In this document: piece by piece, positions 46,811-54,996 of the stretch
How the letters are laid out: every line of letters starts with the position of its first letter
Numbering within the stretch: position 1 is the first letter of the stretch
Assembly: GCF_045291395.1 (NCBI RefSeq)
Contig: NZ_CP152342.1
Coordinates: 4,774,001 to 4,838,000, forward strand
DNA from: MR-S7 sp000400995
Lineage (GTDB): Bacteria; Pseudomonadota; Gammaproteobacteria; Burkholderiales; Burkholderiaceae_C
DNA: 64,000 nucleotides
Reading direction: 5' to 3'
Notes under the pieces: model-generated
Database searches by the model: none
What the model saw: only the letters and a program-made list of their open reading frames with translations
What the model was told of the DNA's origin: nothing
Position numbers and translations under genes: made by a program

Positions 46811-47451
46811 CGCGCTGCCGCCACGCGCGCGCGGCGCGCCGGCGCGTAGTCGCTCTGGCCCAGCGCTTCGTAGAGCGCCTGCGTCACCTGGAAATGGTGC
46901 GCGAGCCCCGTGCGTTCGAGCAGCGAGATCGGGCCCTCCGGATAGCCCAGGCCCAGGCAGAGCGTCTTGTCGAGATCGTCGGCACTGGCGAGCTTCTCGT
47001 CGAGGCGCCGCAGCGCCGCGTTGAAGTAGGGGCGGATCAGCCGGTCGACGATGCGCCCGGGGAAGTCGCCGCACACGGCGACGACCAGCCCCGCCGACTG
47101 GAACGCGGCCCGCGCGGCCTCCAGGGCCTCGGGCTGCGTGCCGGGCTGGCGGACCAGTTCCACGAGCGGGCTCGGGTCGGCATCCCCCAGCCGGAAGCGC
47201 GCGAAGCCGACCACGTTCGAGCCTTCGAGGCCCCGGCGCTCGCCCGTGTGCGTGCCCAGGCACTCGGTGCCCAGCTCGATCGCGACGAAGGCGCGCTGCG
47301 CATGGCCCTGGCCTTGGGCGAAGGCGCTGCCCGCCTGCGCGCCGAGGTACACGAGGCCGGGCGCGTCGCCCTGCGAGGCCTGTTCAAGGAAGGCATGGGC
47401 GGCGGGAAACGACCGGCTCTCGCCGGCCTGGACGATGGAATAGCTGCTCAT
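46807..47451 (-). CDS. Stand-alone 3-hydroxyacyl-CoA dehydrogenase C-terminal domain protein
   Basis: 214 residues. No Rossmann GxGxxG is present. The N-terminal 110 residues are alpha/beta without a recognised family. The rest is a 3HCDH C-terminal domain: FPGRIVDRLIRPYFNAALRR, then DLDKTLCLGLGYPEGPISLL and a Leu/Tyr helix. Together with the 292-residue gene immediately upstream (1-nt gap) it adds up to about 506 residues, the size I recall for PaaH-type dehydrogenases with two C-terminal domains. It thus looks like the detached second half of such an enzyme, made as a separate subunit. Confidence 0.8.
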   Translation of the reverse strand: MSSYSIVQAGESRSFPAAHAFLEQASQGDAPGLVYLGAQAGSAFAQGQGHAQRAFVAIELGTECLGTHTGERRGLEGSNVVGFARFRLGDADPSPLVELVRQPGTQPEALEAARAAFQSAGLVVAVCGDFPGRIVDRLIRPYFNAALRRLDEKLASADDLDKTLCLGLGYPEGPISLLERTGLAHHFQVTQALYEALGQSDYAPARRARVAAAR

Positions 47452-47452
47452 C

Positions 47453-48331
47453 TCACGCTCCGAACATCTTGGTGTCGCCGTAGGTGTGGAAGCCCCGGCC
47501 CGTCTTCTTGCCGAGCCGCTCGGCCGCGATCATGCGGCGCACCAGCGGCGGGCAGGCCGCGCGCGCCTCGTGCGTGAGCCCGTGCATGGCCTCGCACAGG
47601 AGCTTTTGCGTGTCCATGCCCACGAGGTCGAGCAGCTCCAGCGGGCCCATCGGGTAGCCGAGGGCGGTCTTGATCGCCGTGTCGATGTCGGCCGGCTCGG
47701 CCACGCCCTGCTCCACGAGGCGGATCGCATCGTTGTTGAACGGGATCAGGAAGTAGTTGAGGATGAAGCCGGGCGTGTCCTGCGTGGCCACGGGCTTCTG
47801 GCCCAGCGCCTCGGCGAAGGTCCAGGCGCGGCGGAAGGTGTCTTCCGACGTGCTGAGGCCGGGCGACATCTCGATCAGCTTCATCAGCTGCGCGGGCAGG
47901 CAGAAGTGCATGCCCACGAAGCGGTCGGCCCGGCCCGAGCCGCCCGCGATCTCGGTGATCGAGATCGTCGAGGTGTTGGAGGCGAAGAGGGTGTGTTCCG
48001 GGCAGATGGCGTGGAGCTGGCCGAACAGGTCGTGCTTGACCGCGAGGTCCTCGAACACCGCCTCGATGACGATGTCGCACGCCGCCATGTCGGCGAGCTG
48101 CGTCGTACCCTGCCAGCGCGCCAGGGCGGCGTCGGCCGCGCCGGGCGGCAGCTTGCCGCGCTGCTCCGATTTCTTCAGGAACGCGCCGGTCTGCTCGCGC
48201 GCGCGATCCAGCGCGTCCTGGCGCTTGTCGAACACGAGGGTGCGCAAGCCCGCACGCGCCGCCACGATCGCGATGCCCGCGCCCATGGTGCCCGCGCCGG
48301 CGATGCCTACGGTCTGGATGTCTGTCGTCAC
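47453..48331 (-). CDS. 3-hydroxyacyl-CoA (3-hydroxybutyryl-CoA type) dehydrogenase
   Basis: 292 residues with the NAD-binding fold (VGIAGAGTMGAGIAIVAARA) and one C-terminal domain. Catalytic features are SNTSTISITEIA, the catalytic His in FVGMHFCLPAQLMKLIEM, NYFLIPFNNDAIRLVEQGVA and GYPMGPLELLDLVGMD. It oxidises (S)-3-hydroxyacyl-CoA to the 3-keto ester. Nine bases separate it from the acyl-CoA dehydrogenase upstream, and one base from the stand-alone C-domain gene. Likely works on the chain formed after ring opening. Confidence 0.94.
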   Translation of the reverse strand: MTTDIQTVGIAGAGTMGAGIAIVAARAGLRTLVFDKRQDALDRAREQTGAFLKKSEQRGKLPPGAADAALARWQGTTQLADMAACDIVIEAVFEDLAVKHDLFGQLHAICPEHTLFASNTSTISITEIAGGSGRADRFVGMHFCLPAQLMKLIEMSPGLSTSEDTFRRAWTFAEALGQKPVATQDTPGFILNYFLIPFNNDAIRLVEQGVAEPADIDTAIKTALGYPMGPLELLDLVGMDTQKLLCEAMHGLTHEARAACPPLVRRMIAAERLGKKTGRGFHTYGDTKMFGA

Positions 48332-48340
48332 TTGGGTCTC

Positions 48341-49507
48341 CTATTTCTGCAGGAAGCTGCGGCCGATCAACTGCCGGTGCACCTGGTTGGTTCCTTCCCA
48401 GATCTGGGTGATCTTGGCGTCGCGCATGAGCCGCTCGACGCGGTAGTCGCTGCAGTAGCCGTAGCCGCCGAAGAGCTGCACTGCGTCGGTGGTGATGCGC
48501 ATGGCCGCGTCGGAGGCGCGCTGCTTGAGCATCGAGGCCTCGATGCCGAAGTCCTGCCCGCCCGAGTCCACCATCGCGCCCACGCGCCACAGCCACGATT
48601 CGCAGAGCGCCAGCTCCGTCGCCATGTCGGCGAGCATGAACTGGATGCCCTGGAATTCGAGGATGCGCCTGCCCGACTGGCGCCGCTCGTTGATGTAGGC
48701 CACCGCGTCCTCGAACGCCGCGCGCGCGATGCCCAGCGCGTGCGCCGCGACGCTGGGGCGCGAGCGGTTGAGCGAGCCGAACAGGATGGACAGGCCCTGG
48801 CCCGGCGCGCGCAGCAGGTTGGCGCGCGGGATGCGGCAGCCGTCGAACGCGAGGCTGGCCGTGCTCGATGCGCGCGTGCCCATCTTGTGCTCCGTGCCCA
48901 GCACGCGCAGCCCCTCGGTGCCCTTCTCGAGGATGGCCACCGAGATGGCGGCCTTCGGGTCGTCGATTTCCGACCACTTGCCGAACACCAGGTACAGGTC
49001 GGCCACGTCGCCGTTGGTGATGAAGGTCTTGCCGCCGTTGATGACGATGTCGTCCCCGTCGGGCGTGAAGCTGGTGCGCATGCCCGTTGCGTCGGAGCCC
49101 GCCGAGGGCTCCGTGATCGCCAGCGCGGCCAGCCCGCCTTCGGCGATGCGCGGCAGCAGGCGGGCCTTCTGCTCCTCGCTGCCGTATTCGATCAGCGGCT
49201 TGATGGCGTGGAAGTTCGTGGCCCAGACGATGCCCGTGGCGGCGCAGGCCTTGGAGACCTCGCGCACGCAGGCGAGGTAGCTCACGAAGGACAGCGGCGA
49301 GCCGCCGTAGGCCTCGGGCACGAACATGGCGTTCAGGCCCAGCGCGTTGAGCGCCTCGACGTTCTCCCAGGGGAATGCGCCCGTGCGGTCGTATTCCGCC
49401 GCGCCCGGGGCGATGCGGGTGGCGCACAGGTCCTTGACGCTGTCCAGGAGCATGCGCTCCTCGGGCGACAGCGGCAGCCCTGCGTCCATCCGTTCCAGCA
49501 TGTTCAT
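48341..49507 (-). CDS. Acyl-CoA dehydrogenase
   Basis: FAD-dependent acyl-CoA dehydrogenase, 388 residues. The ITEPSAGSDATGMRT and TFITNGDVADLYLVF flavin-binding stretches are present, as is the catalytic Glu in IWEGTNQVHRQLIG. GGAG precedes the ATG at 49507. In this operon it would introduce the alpha,beta double bond into the CoA ester made by the ligase, a role comparable to AliB in cyclohexanecarboxylate breakdown. Substrate specificity is inferred from context. Confidence 0.95.
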   Translation of the reverse strand: MNMLERMDAGLPLSPEERMLLDSVKDLCATRIAPGAAEYDRTGAFPWENVEALNALGLNAMFVPEAYGGSPLSFVSYLACVREVSKACAATGIVWATNFHAIKPLIEYGSEEQKARLLPRIAEGGLAALAITEPSAGSDATGMRTSFTPDGDDIVINGGKTFITNGDVADLYLVFGKWSEIDDPKAAISVAILEKGTEGLRVLGTEHKMGTRASSTASLAFDGCRIPRANLLRAPGQGLSILFGSLNRSRPSVAAHALGIARAAFEDAVAYINERRQSGRRILEFQGIQFMLADMATELALCESWLWRVGAMVDSGGQDFGIEASMLKQRASDAAMRITTDAVQLFGGYGYCSDYRVERLMRDAKITQIWEGTNQVHRQLIGRSFLQK

Positions 49508-49530
49508 GAAGTTCTCCGTGTGGTTCGTGG

Positions 49531-50286
49531 TCAAAGCGCCATGCCCTGGCCGCCGTCGATGTAGATCGTCTCGCCGGTCAGGAAGCGGCCTGGCAGCTGA
49601 AACAGCAGCGCGGCGAGGCGGCCGATGTCGGCGCTCTGGCCGGGGCCGCCCGCGGGGATGCGCTTCCTGAGGAACTCCTTGAGCGCGCCCGCGTTGAGCT
49701 CGCTCGCGTTCAGGTCCGTCTCGATGTAGCCCGGCGCGATGTTGACGACCTGGATGCCGTCGCGCGCCCACTCCACCGCGAGGCAGCGCGAGAGCGCGCC
49801 GACCGCCGCCTTCGAGGCGCAGTAGGCGGCGTTGCCGCGCACGCCCAGCTTGTCGTAGAACGAGCCGATGTTGACGATCAGCGCCGAGCCCGCCGCGCGC
49901 AGGTAGGGGTAGGCGGTCTGGCTCGCGAGCAGCACCGACGAGGTGTTGGTGCGCATCACGCGCTCGAAGTCCGCGATGGGGAAGGTGGCCGTCGGTCCCT
50001 GCAGGTGGATGCCCGCGTTGTTGACGAGGCCCGTGACGGGCGTGCCGAACGTGCCCGCCGCGGCGGCGAATGCGGCGGCGATCTCGCCGGCATCGGTGAT
50101 GTCGCAGCGCAGGGCTGCGAGCCGGGCGCGTGCGTCCGCATCGAGCGACTCTGCTTCAGGCAGTTCGCCCGAGCGCGACAGGCAGGCCACGTTCAGCCCG
50201 GTGCGGGCCAGTTCCACCGCGATCGAGGCGCCGATGCCCCGGCTCGCGCCCGTGACGATCACGGTTTCTTGCTGGGTATCAGGCAT
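49531..50286 (-). CDS. SDR-family oxidoreductase
   Basis: Short-chain dehydrogenase, 251 residues: nucleotide motif TGASRGIG, NNAG motif, catalytic Ser in IVNIGSFYDKLG and Tyr/Lys in YCASKAAVGAL, then PGYIETDLNASELN and the C-terminal GGQGMAL. The start at 50286 overlaps the hydratase stop by 8 nt. In an alicyclic pathway it would fill the BadH role (2-hydroxycyclohexanecarboxyl-CoA dehydrogenase), producing the 2-keto ester that the BadI-like enzyme cuts. A generic 3-ketoacyl-ACP-type reductase is the alternative. Confidence 0.92.
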   Translation of the reverse strand: MPDTQQETVIVTGASRGIGASIAVELARTGLNVACLSRSGELPEAESLDADARARLAALRCDITDAGEIAAAFAAAAGTFGTPVTGLVNNAGIHLQGPTATFPIADFERVMRTNTSSVLLASQTAYPYLRAAGSALIVNIGSFYDKLGVRGNAAYCASKAAVGALSRCLAVEWARDGIQVVNIAPGYIETDLNASELNAGALKEFLRKRIPAGGPGQSADIGRLAALLFQLPGRFLTGETIYIDGGQGMAL

Positions 50287-51055
50287 CCTTGAACTCCGGC
50301 TGGCGTTTCTCGACGAAGGCGCGCATGCCTTCGATGCTGTCCTGGGTCTGGTAGGCCAGGGTGGAGAGATCGGCCTCGATCTCCAGGCCCGCGTCCAGCG
50401 TGGTGTCCATACCGCGCTCCACGGCTTCGCGCGCGAAGCGCGAGGCGCACAGGCCGTAGCCGATGAACTGGGCCATGTAGGCCTTGCCGAGCTCGGCGGG
50501 ATCGCCCGCGGCCACGAGGCGGTTGACCAGCCCCCAGCGCTCGGCCTCGCCGGCATCGACGGTTCGGCCGGACATCACCATCTCCAGTGCGCGGGCTTGC
50601 CCGACGAGGCGGGGCAGGCGCTGCGTGCCGCCGTAGCCGGGGATCAGCCCGAGCTTGATTTCCGGCAGGCCCATGCGCGCCTTCTCCGTGGCGATGCGGA
50701 AGGTGCAGGCCAGCGCGAGTTCGAGCCCGCCGCCGAAGGCGTAGCCGTGGATGACCGCCACCGACGGGATCGCCAGTTGCGCGAGCTTGCCGAACGTGCG
50801 CTGGCCGAGCTGCGCGCCCCGGCGCTGCGCCATGAGGCCGCGGTCCATCAGCTCCTTGATGTCCGCGCCCGCGCAGAACGCCTTGGGGCCCGCGCCGGTC
50901 ACGACGAGAGCGCGCGCATCCGAGGCGGCCACCTGGTCGATCGCCGCGGAAAGTGCTTCGATCATCTCGAACTGCAGGGCGTTCAGGGCCTCTGGCCGTT
51001 GGAGGGTGAGGACCGCGTAGGGGCCCTCGAATCGGGTCTCGACGGTCATCGTCAT
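50279..51055 (-). CDS. Enoyl-CoA hydratase/isomerase-family protein
   Basis: Crotonase-fold protein of 258 residues. The oxyanion-hole stretch AFCAGADIKEL and both catalytic Glu residues of true hydratases are present (GGGLELALAC and GLPEIKLGLIPGYGGTQRLP). It starts at 51055, overlapping the ligase stop by 4 nt (ATGA). It would hydrate the unsaturated CoA ester, comparable to BadK. Expected cytoplasmic partner of the acyl-CoA dehydrogenase and SDR enzyme. Confidence 0.94.
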   Translation of the reverse strand: MTMTVETRFEGPYAVLTLQRPEALNALQFEMIEALSAAIDQVAASDARALVVTGAGPKAFCAGADIKELMDRGLMAQRRGAQLGQRTFGKLAQLAIPSVAVIHGYAFGGGLELALACTFRIATEKARMGLPEIKLGLIPGYGGTQRLPRLVGQARALEMVMSGRTVDAGEAERWGLVNRLVAAGDPAELGKAYMAQFIGYGLCASRFAREAVERGMDTTLDAGLEIEADLSTLAYQTQDSIEGMRAFVEKRQPEFKDA

Positions 51056-52725
51056 GCTCCTGTGGCAGCCGGCGCCTTGTAGCGCACCGGCTCCGGCTGG
51101 ATGTCGCCGCGCTGCGCCATGTCGACGAGGTGGCGCTTGAGGATCTTCCCGCTGGGGGTCAGCGGGAACTGCGCGAGGCTGATGAAGAATTCGGGCATGT
51201 CGTACTTCGAAAGCCCGCTGTCGGCCAGGTGGGCCAGCAGCGCCTGCGGGTCGATCGCCTGGTTCGCGCGCGGCACGACCGAGAGGCAGACCTTCTCACC
51301 CAGGCGCTCGTCCTGCACGCCGAACGCGGCGGCGCGCTCCACGTGCGGGTGGCGCATCGCCAGCTCCTCGATGCGGGCCGGATGGATGTTGTGCCCGCCC
51401 CGGATGATCAGGTCCTTCTTGCGGCCCATGATGACGAGGCAGCCGTTCGCGTCCAGCACGCCCAGGTCGCCGCTCATGAACCAGCCGTGCAGGTTGAACG
51501 AGGTTTCGGTGGCGACCTGGTTGCTGAAGTAGCCCAGCATCAGCAGGCCGCCGCGCCCGCCGATCTCGCCGATCTCGCCGGGCTCGGCCTCCACGTCCGG
51601 GTCGGTCTGCTTCCACAGCCGGATCTCGTAGCCGCGGCAGGGGCGCCCGCAGGTGGCGACGATGGTCTCGGGCGTGTTGGCGGGCACGGTGTAGTTGTGC
51701 GAGCCGTTCTCCGTCATGCCGTAGACGTTCTGCGGCGTGATGTCGAGGGAGACGAACTTCTGCGCCACCTCGCGGGGAATGGGCGCGCCCGCCATGTAGA
51801 AGGTGCGCACCGCGCCCAGGGCGGTGAGGCCGCGCTCGCGCACTTCCTGGAGGATGTCCATCGCGTGCGTGGGCACGCCCATCACGTAGGTGGCGCCGGT
51901 CTCCACGATCCAGTCCAGCGCATGCCGGCCCGGGCGCGGGTTGGTGATGACCAGCTCGGCGCCGGTCACCAGCACCTGCTCCAGCGCCACGGTGCCGATG
52001 TGGTGGCTCATGGGGCTGAGCGAGAGCACGACGCTGTCCGCCGTGTGCCCCCAGTCGGCGGCCAGCGCGCGGCCGTTGGCCAGCAGGGTGTTGTCGCTGT
52101 GCATCACGCCCTTGGGCAGGCCGGTGGTGCCCGACGTGAAGGCCAGGTAGACGATCTTGTCGGGGTTCAGGTCGGGCGACGACAGCGCGGCGGGCGGCAG
52201 CCGGGCGGGGAAGGGCTCGGCCCCGGCGGGCACGGGCTGGCCCGCGCCCGGCAGCGCGAAGGTCGCGGCCAGCGTGGCGATGCTGCCGCGGCGCTCGAAG
52301 ATGGAGTGTCGGTCCGCGTCCGCGCCATAGCCGGGCATGGCGAACAGGGCGCGGCACTGGATGCGGTCGAGCAGCGTGCAGATCTCGTCGACCGTGTAGT
52401 TCTGGTGCAGGGACGGACAGCAGACATACCCGTTGCGCGAGCACGCGAGGAAGACGATGGCGCCCTGCACCACGTTCGGCAGCCACACGCCCACGCGGTC
52501 GCCGGGGCGCAGGCCCTGGCGGTGCAGCGCCTCGGCCACGCTGTCGGCCCAGTCCACCACTTCGCGCCAGGTGAGCCGCACGTCGTTGTCGCGCAGCGCG
52601 CAGGAGGTGGGCCGCTCGCGCGCGTGGCGGCGCGCCAGCGTGTAGAGGGTGTCCTGCTGCCAGACCCCGGCCAGGTAGTAGTCCCGCGCGTTCTGCGGGT
52701 TGTGCAGTGTCAGTATGTTCTGCAT
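51052..52725 (-). CDS. AMP-dependent acid:CoA ligase (possibly AliA-like)
   Basis: 557 residues, adenylate-forming acyl-CoA synthetase. Visible are the AMP-binding P-loop FTSGTTGLPKGVMH, the A5 motif YGMTENG, GYFSNQVATETSF, the hinge GRKKDLIIRGGHNIHPARIE, and the catalytic Lys near LTPSGKILKRH. It activates a carboxylic acid with ATP and CoA, the committed entry to the operon's pathway. Next to a BadI-like hydrolase, an alicyclic acid is the best guess; an aromatic or branched acid is possible. It follows the hydrolase gene after 14 nt. Confidence 0.93.
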   Translation of the reverse strand: MQNILTLHNPQNARDYYLAGVWQQDTLYTLARRHARERPTSCALRDNDVRLTWREVVDWADSVAEALHRQGLRPGDRVGVWLPNVVQGAIVFLACSRNGYVCCPSLHQNYTVDEICTLLDRIQCRALFAMPGYGADADRHSIFERRGSIATLAATFALPGAGQPVPAGAEPFPARLPPAALSSPDLNPDKIVYLAFTSGTTGLPKGVMHSDNTLLANGRALAADWGHTADSVVLSLSPMSHHIGTVALEQVLVTGAELVITNPRPGRHALDWIVETGATYVMGVPTHAMDILQEVRERGLTALGAVRTFYMAGAPIPREVAQKFVSLDITPQNVYGMTENGSHNYTVPANTPETIVATCGRPCRGYEIRLWKQTDPDVEAEPGEIGEIGGRGGLLMLGYFSNQVATETSFNLHGWFMSGDLGVLDANGCLVIMGRKKDLIIRGGHNIHPARIEELAMRHPHVERAAAFGVQDERLGEKVCLSVVPRANQAIDPQALLAHLADSGLSKYDMPEFFISLAQFPLTPSGKILKRHLVDMAQRGDIQPEPVRYKAPAATGA

Positions 52726-52739
52726 GGCCGTCCCCGGCG

Positions 52740-53519
52740 TCAGTGTCCGAACTTCGAGGCGTCGGGCTTGCGGCGTTCGGCGAAGGCGGCTGCCAGCTCG
52801 TCGTGCTCGCCGGTGTTGAGGTAGCCGCGCAGCAGCAGGTCGTGCGCCATGCGCGAGAGGCCGCTCACGCCGCCGTGGCGCGCGTTGAAGGCGCTCTTGA
52901 GCGAGGCCAGCGCGAAGGCGCCGCGCTCGGCCACTTCGAGCGCGTATTCGCGCGTGGCGGCGGCCAGCTCGGCGTCGGGCACGACGCGGTTGATCAGCCC
53001 GATCTCGAGCGCCTCGCGCGCCGTCATCTTGGGGTTGCGGTACCAGATGTCCTTCGCGCGCTTCTTGCCCACGAGGTCTTCGAGGTACCACGTGCCGTAG
53101 CCCGCGTCGAAGCTGCCCACCATCGGGCCCACCTGGCGGAAGACTGCCGACTCCTTGGCGATGGTCAGGTCGCAGACCACCTGCAGCACGTTGCCGCCGC
53201 CCACGGCGAAGCCGTTGACCGAGGCGATCACGGGTTTCTGCAGCCGGTCGATGCTCTCGTACATCTCCAGCGTGGGCAGCACGCCGGCGTAGAGGTTCGT
53301 GTCCTCCATGCCCTCCTTGCGGCCGCCCGTGCAGAAGAACTTGTCGCCGGCGCCGGTGATGACCACCACGCGCGTGCGCGTCTCGCGGCGGATGGCGTTG
53401 ATGCAGTCGCGGATCTCGTGGCACATGGTCTCGGTGAACATGTTGCCGTCGTGGGGCCGGTTCAGCGTGATGGTGCCGATGGGGCCGTCTTCCTCGTAGA
53501 GGATTTCGGTGAATGTCAT
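52740..53519 (-). CDS. BadI/MenB-like crotonase-fold hydrolase
   Basis: 259 residues. Unlike the second crotonase in the operon, this one belongs by sequence to the MenB/BadI branch: AGDKFFCTGGRKEG (57-70), SVNGFAVGGGNVLQVVCDLT, and the diagnostic block GPMVGSFDAGYGTWYLED, then GKKRAKDIWY (131-160), which parallels the S(F/V)DxGYG...EKKAREIWY stretch of MenB and BadI. BadI hydrolytically opens 2-ketocyclohexanecarboxyl-CoA to pimeloyl-CoA. AAGGAG precedes the ATG. Assignment to ring cleavage is inference; a different beta-diketone substrate or a MenB-like synthase cannot be excluded. Confidence 0.85.
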   Translation of the reverse strand: MTFTEILYEEDGPIGTITLNRPHDGNMFTETMCHEIRDCINAIRRETRTRVVVITGAGDKFFCTGGRKEGMEDTNLYAGVLPTLEMYESIDRLQKPVIASVNGFAVGGGNVLQVVCDLTIAKESAVFRQVGPMVGSFDAGYGTWYLEDLVGKKRAKDIWYRNPKMTAREALEIGLINRVVPDAELAAATREYALEVAERGAFALASLKSAFNARHGGVSGLSRMAHDLLLRGYLNTGEHDELAAAFAERRKPDASKFGH

Positions 53520-53531
53520 GGTGTCTCCTTC

Positions 53532-54760
53532 TTAGACGATGGCTGAATCGATGAGAGCCGCGATGCGCTCGGGGGACATGGCCAGCACGTCCGCCAGGAC
53601 CTGCTGCGTGTCTTGTCCCAACTGGGGGGCGGGTGGCGCAGGACGGCGCTTTCGCCATCGAAGCGGATGCCGAGGCCGACCTGCGGCACCAGGCCGCGGG
53701 GGCCTTCGGTGGCGAAGAACATGCCTTCCTCGCGCAGCGGCGCGTCCTCTACGAGCTGGTCGATGCCGTTGATGGGGCCCGAGGGGATGCGGTGCTGCGC
53801 GAACAGCGCCAGCCAGTGCGCGCGCGTCTGCGTGGCGAGCAGCTCGGCGATGGCGCGCACGATCGCCGGGCGCGCCTGCCGCCGCAGTGCGTTGGTCTCG
53901 AACCCTGGCTGCCGGCCGAACCCGGGGCGGCCCACCGCGTCCCAGAAGCGTTGCCATATCGCGTCGTTGCCGAGGCCCAGGGTGATCGGGTGGTCTGCCG
54001 TGTCGAAGACCTGGTAGATGGAGATCACCGAATCGGTTCCGCCGGAGCGGCAGGGCGTTTCGCCGGAGCCGAGGTAGGGCACGATGCGGGGGCTCATGAA
54101 GCGCGCCATGGTCGCGACCATGGACACGTCGATCTGCCGGCCCACGCCCGTGCGGCCGCGCTCCAGCAGAGCCGCCAGGGTGGCGAGGGCGATGTCCTGC
54201 CCCGCCAGCAGGTCCGCGGCCGGCGTGCCGACCTTCTGCGGCGGCCGGTCCGCTTCTCCCGTGAGGTGCATCACGCCGGAATAGCCCTCGGCGATGAGGT
54301 CGTAGCAGGGCAGGTCGGCGCGCGGGCCCTGCAGGCCGAATCCGGTCACCGACACGTGGATGAGCCGGGGGTTGAGGGCTTTCAGGGCCGCATGGTCGAG
54401 CCCCAGTTTCTTCTGCACGCGCTGTGTCGCATTCAGCACGACCACGTCCGCCGCCTTCGCCAGCTCGCGGGCCAGCGCCTGCCCCTCGGGCTGGGCGAGG
54501 TCGATGGTGATGCTGCGCTTGTTGCGGTTCATGCTCAGATACCAGAGCGACTCGCCGTCCAGGAACGGCGGGCCCCAGGCGCGGGTGTCGTCGCCTCCCC
54601 GCTTTTTCTCGACCTTCACGACTTCGGCGCCCAGGTCCGCGAGCAGCAGCGTGCCGTAGGGGCCGGCGACGGAGGTCGTGAAGTCCAGTACGCGAACACC
54701 TTTCAGGTAGGACAGGCCATCGCCTGTCGCCTGGTATGGAAGTGTTTTCAGTGTGCTCAT
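53532..54760 (-). CDS. CaiB/BaiF-family CoA-transferase, first gene of the operon, apparent 3' frameshift
   Basis: About 410 residues. Family features: VRVLDFTTSVAGPYGTLLLA, EVVKVEKKRGGDDTRAWGPP, NRNKRSITIDLAQPEGQALA, GFGLQGPRADLPCYDLIAEG with the catalytic-type Asp. The frame breaks at a six-C coding run (53624-53629). As given, the tail becomes SWDKTRSRSWRTCWPCPPSA and ends at 53516, overlapping the next start. With one more C it reads QLGQDTQQVLADVLAMSPER and ends in AIV at 53532, followed directly by the AAGGAG of the next gene, clearly the family version. The start at 54760 lies 35 nt after a sigma-54 promoter. Confidence 0.88.
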
Positions 54761-54794
54761 GTCGAGTGGGTTGGCCGTCTCCGCCACCTTCTTT

Positions 54795-54809
54795 GCAAGG
54801 GGTGTGCCA
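54795..54809 (-). promoter_or_regulatory. Sigma-54 promoter of the CoA-catabolic operon
   Basis: On the minus strand TGGCACACCCCTTGC: matches the -24/-12 consensus TGGCACGnnnnTTGC at all but one position, with GG and GC 12 bp apart. It points into the nine-gene operon, with a leader of about 20-25 nt before the ATG at 54760. Confidence 0.85.
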
Positions 54810-54899
54810 GAGGCTTGGCGGTATCGCATGCACTCGGCATCCCTATTGCATGCAGAGCCGGGGCCTGGATCCCGTGGGCACGGATGGCCTGTCGTTGCT

Positions 54900-54958
54900 G
54901 TGTCCTTCGGATGTATTCAGAACGGACGGGAAGACACTTGTGTAGTCATCGAAGACAC
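54900..54958. promoter_or_regulatory. Array of candidate activator half-sites
   Basis: GTGTCCTTC (54900-54908), ATGTATTC (54911-54918), GAAGACAC (54930-54937) and GAAGACAC (54951-54958). The first and third form an inverted pair. The last two are exactly 21 bp apart, two helical turns. They lie 90-150 bp upstream of the operon's sigma-54 promoter and just before the activator gene. Confidence 0.6.
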
Positions 54959-54996
54959 TTGGCCCTGCTGACTGACCGAAGACTGATGGTGGAGAC

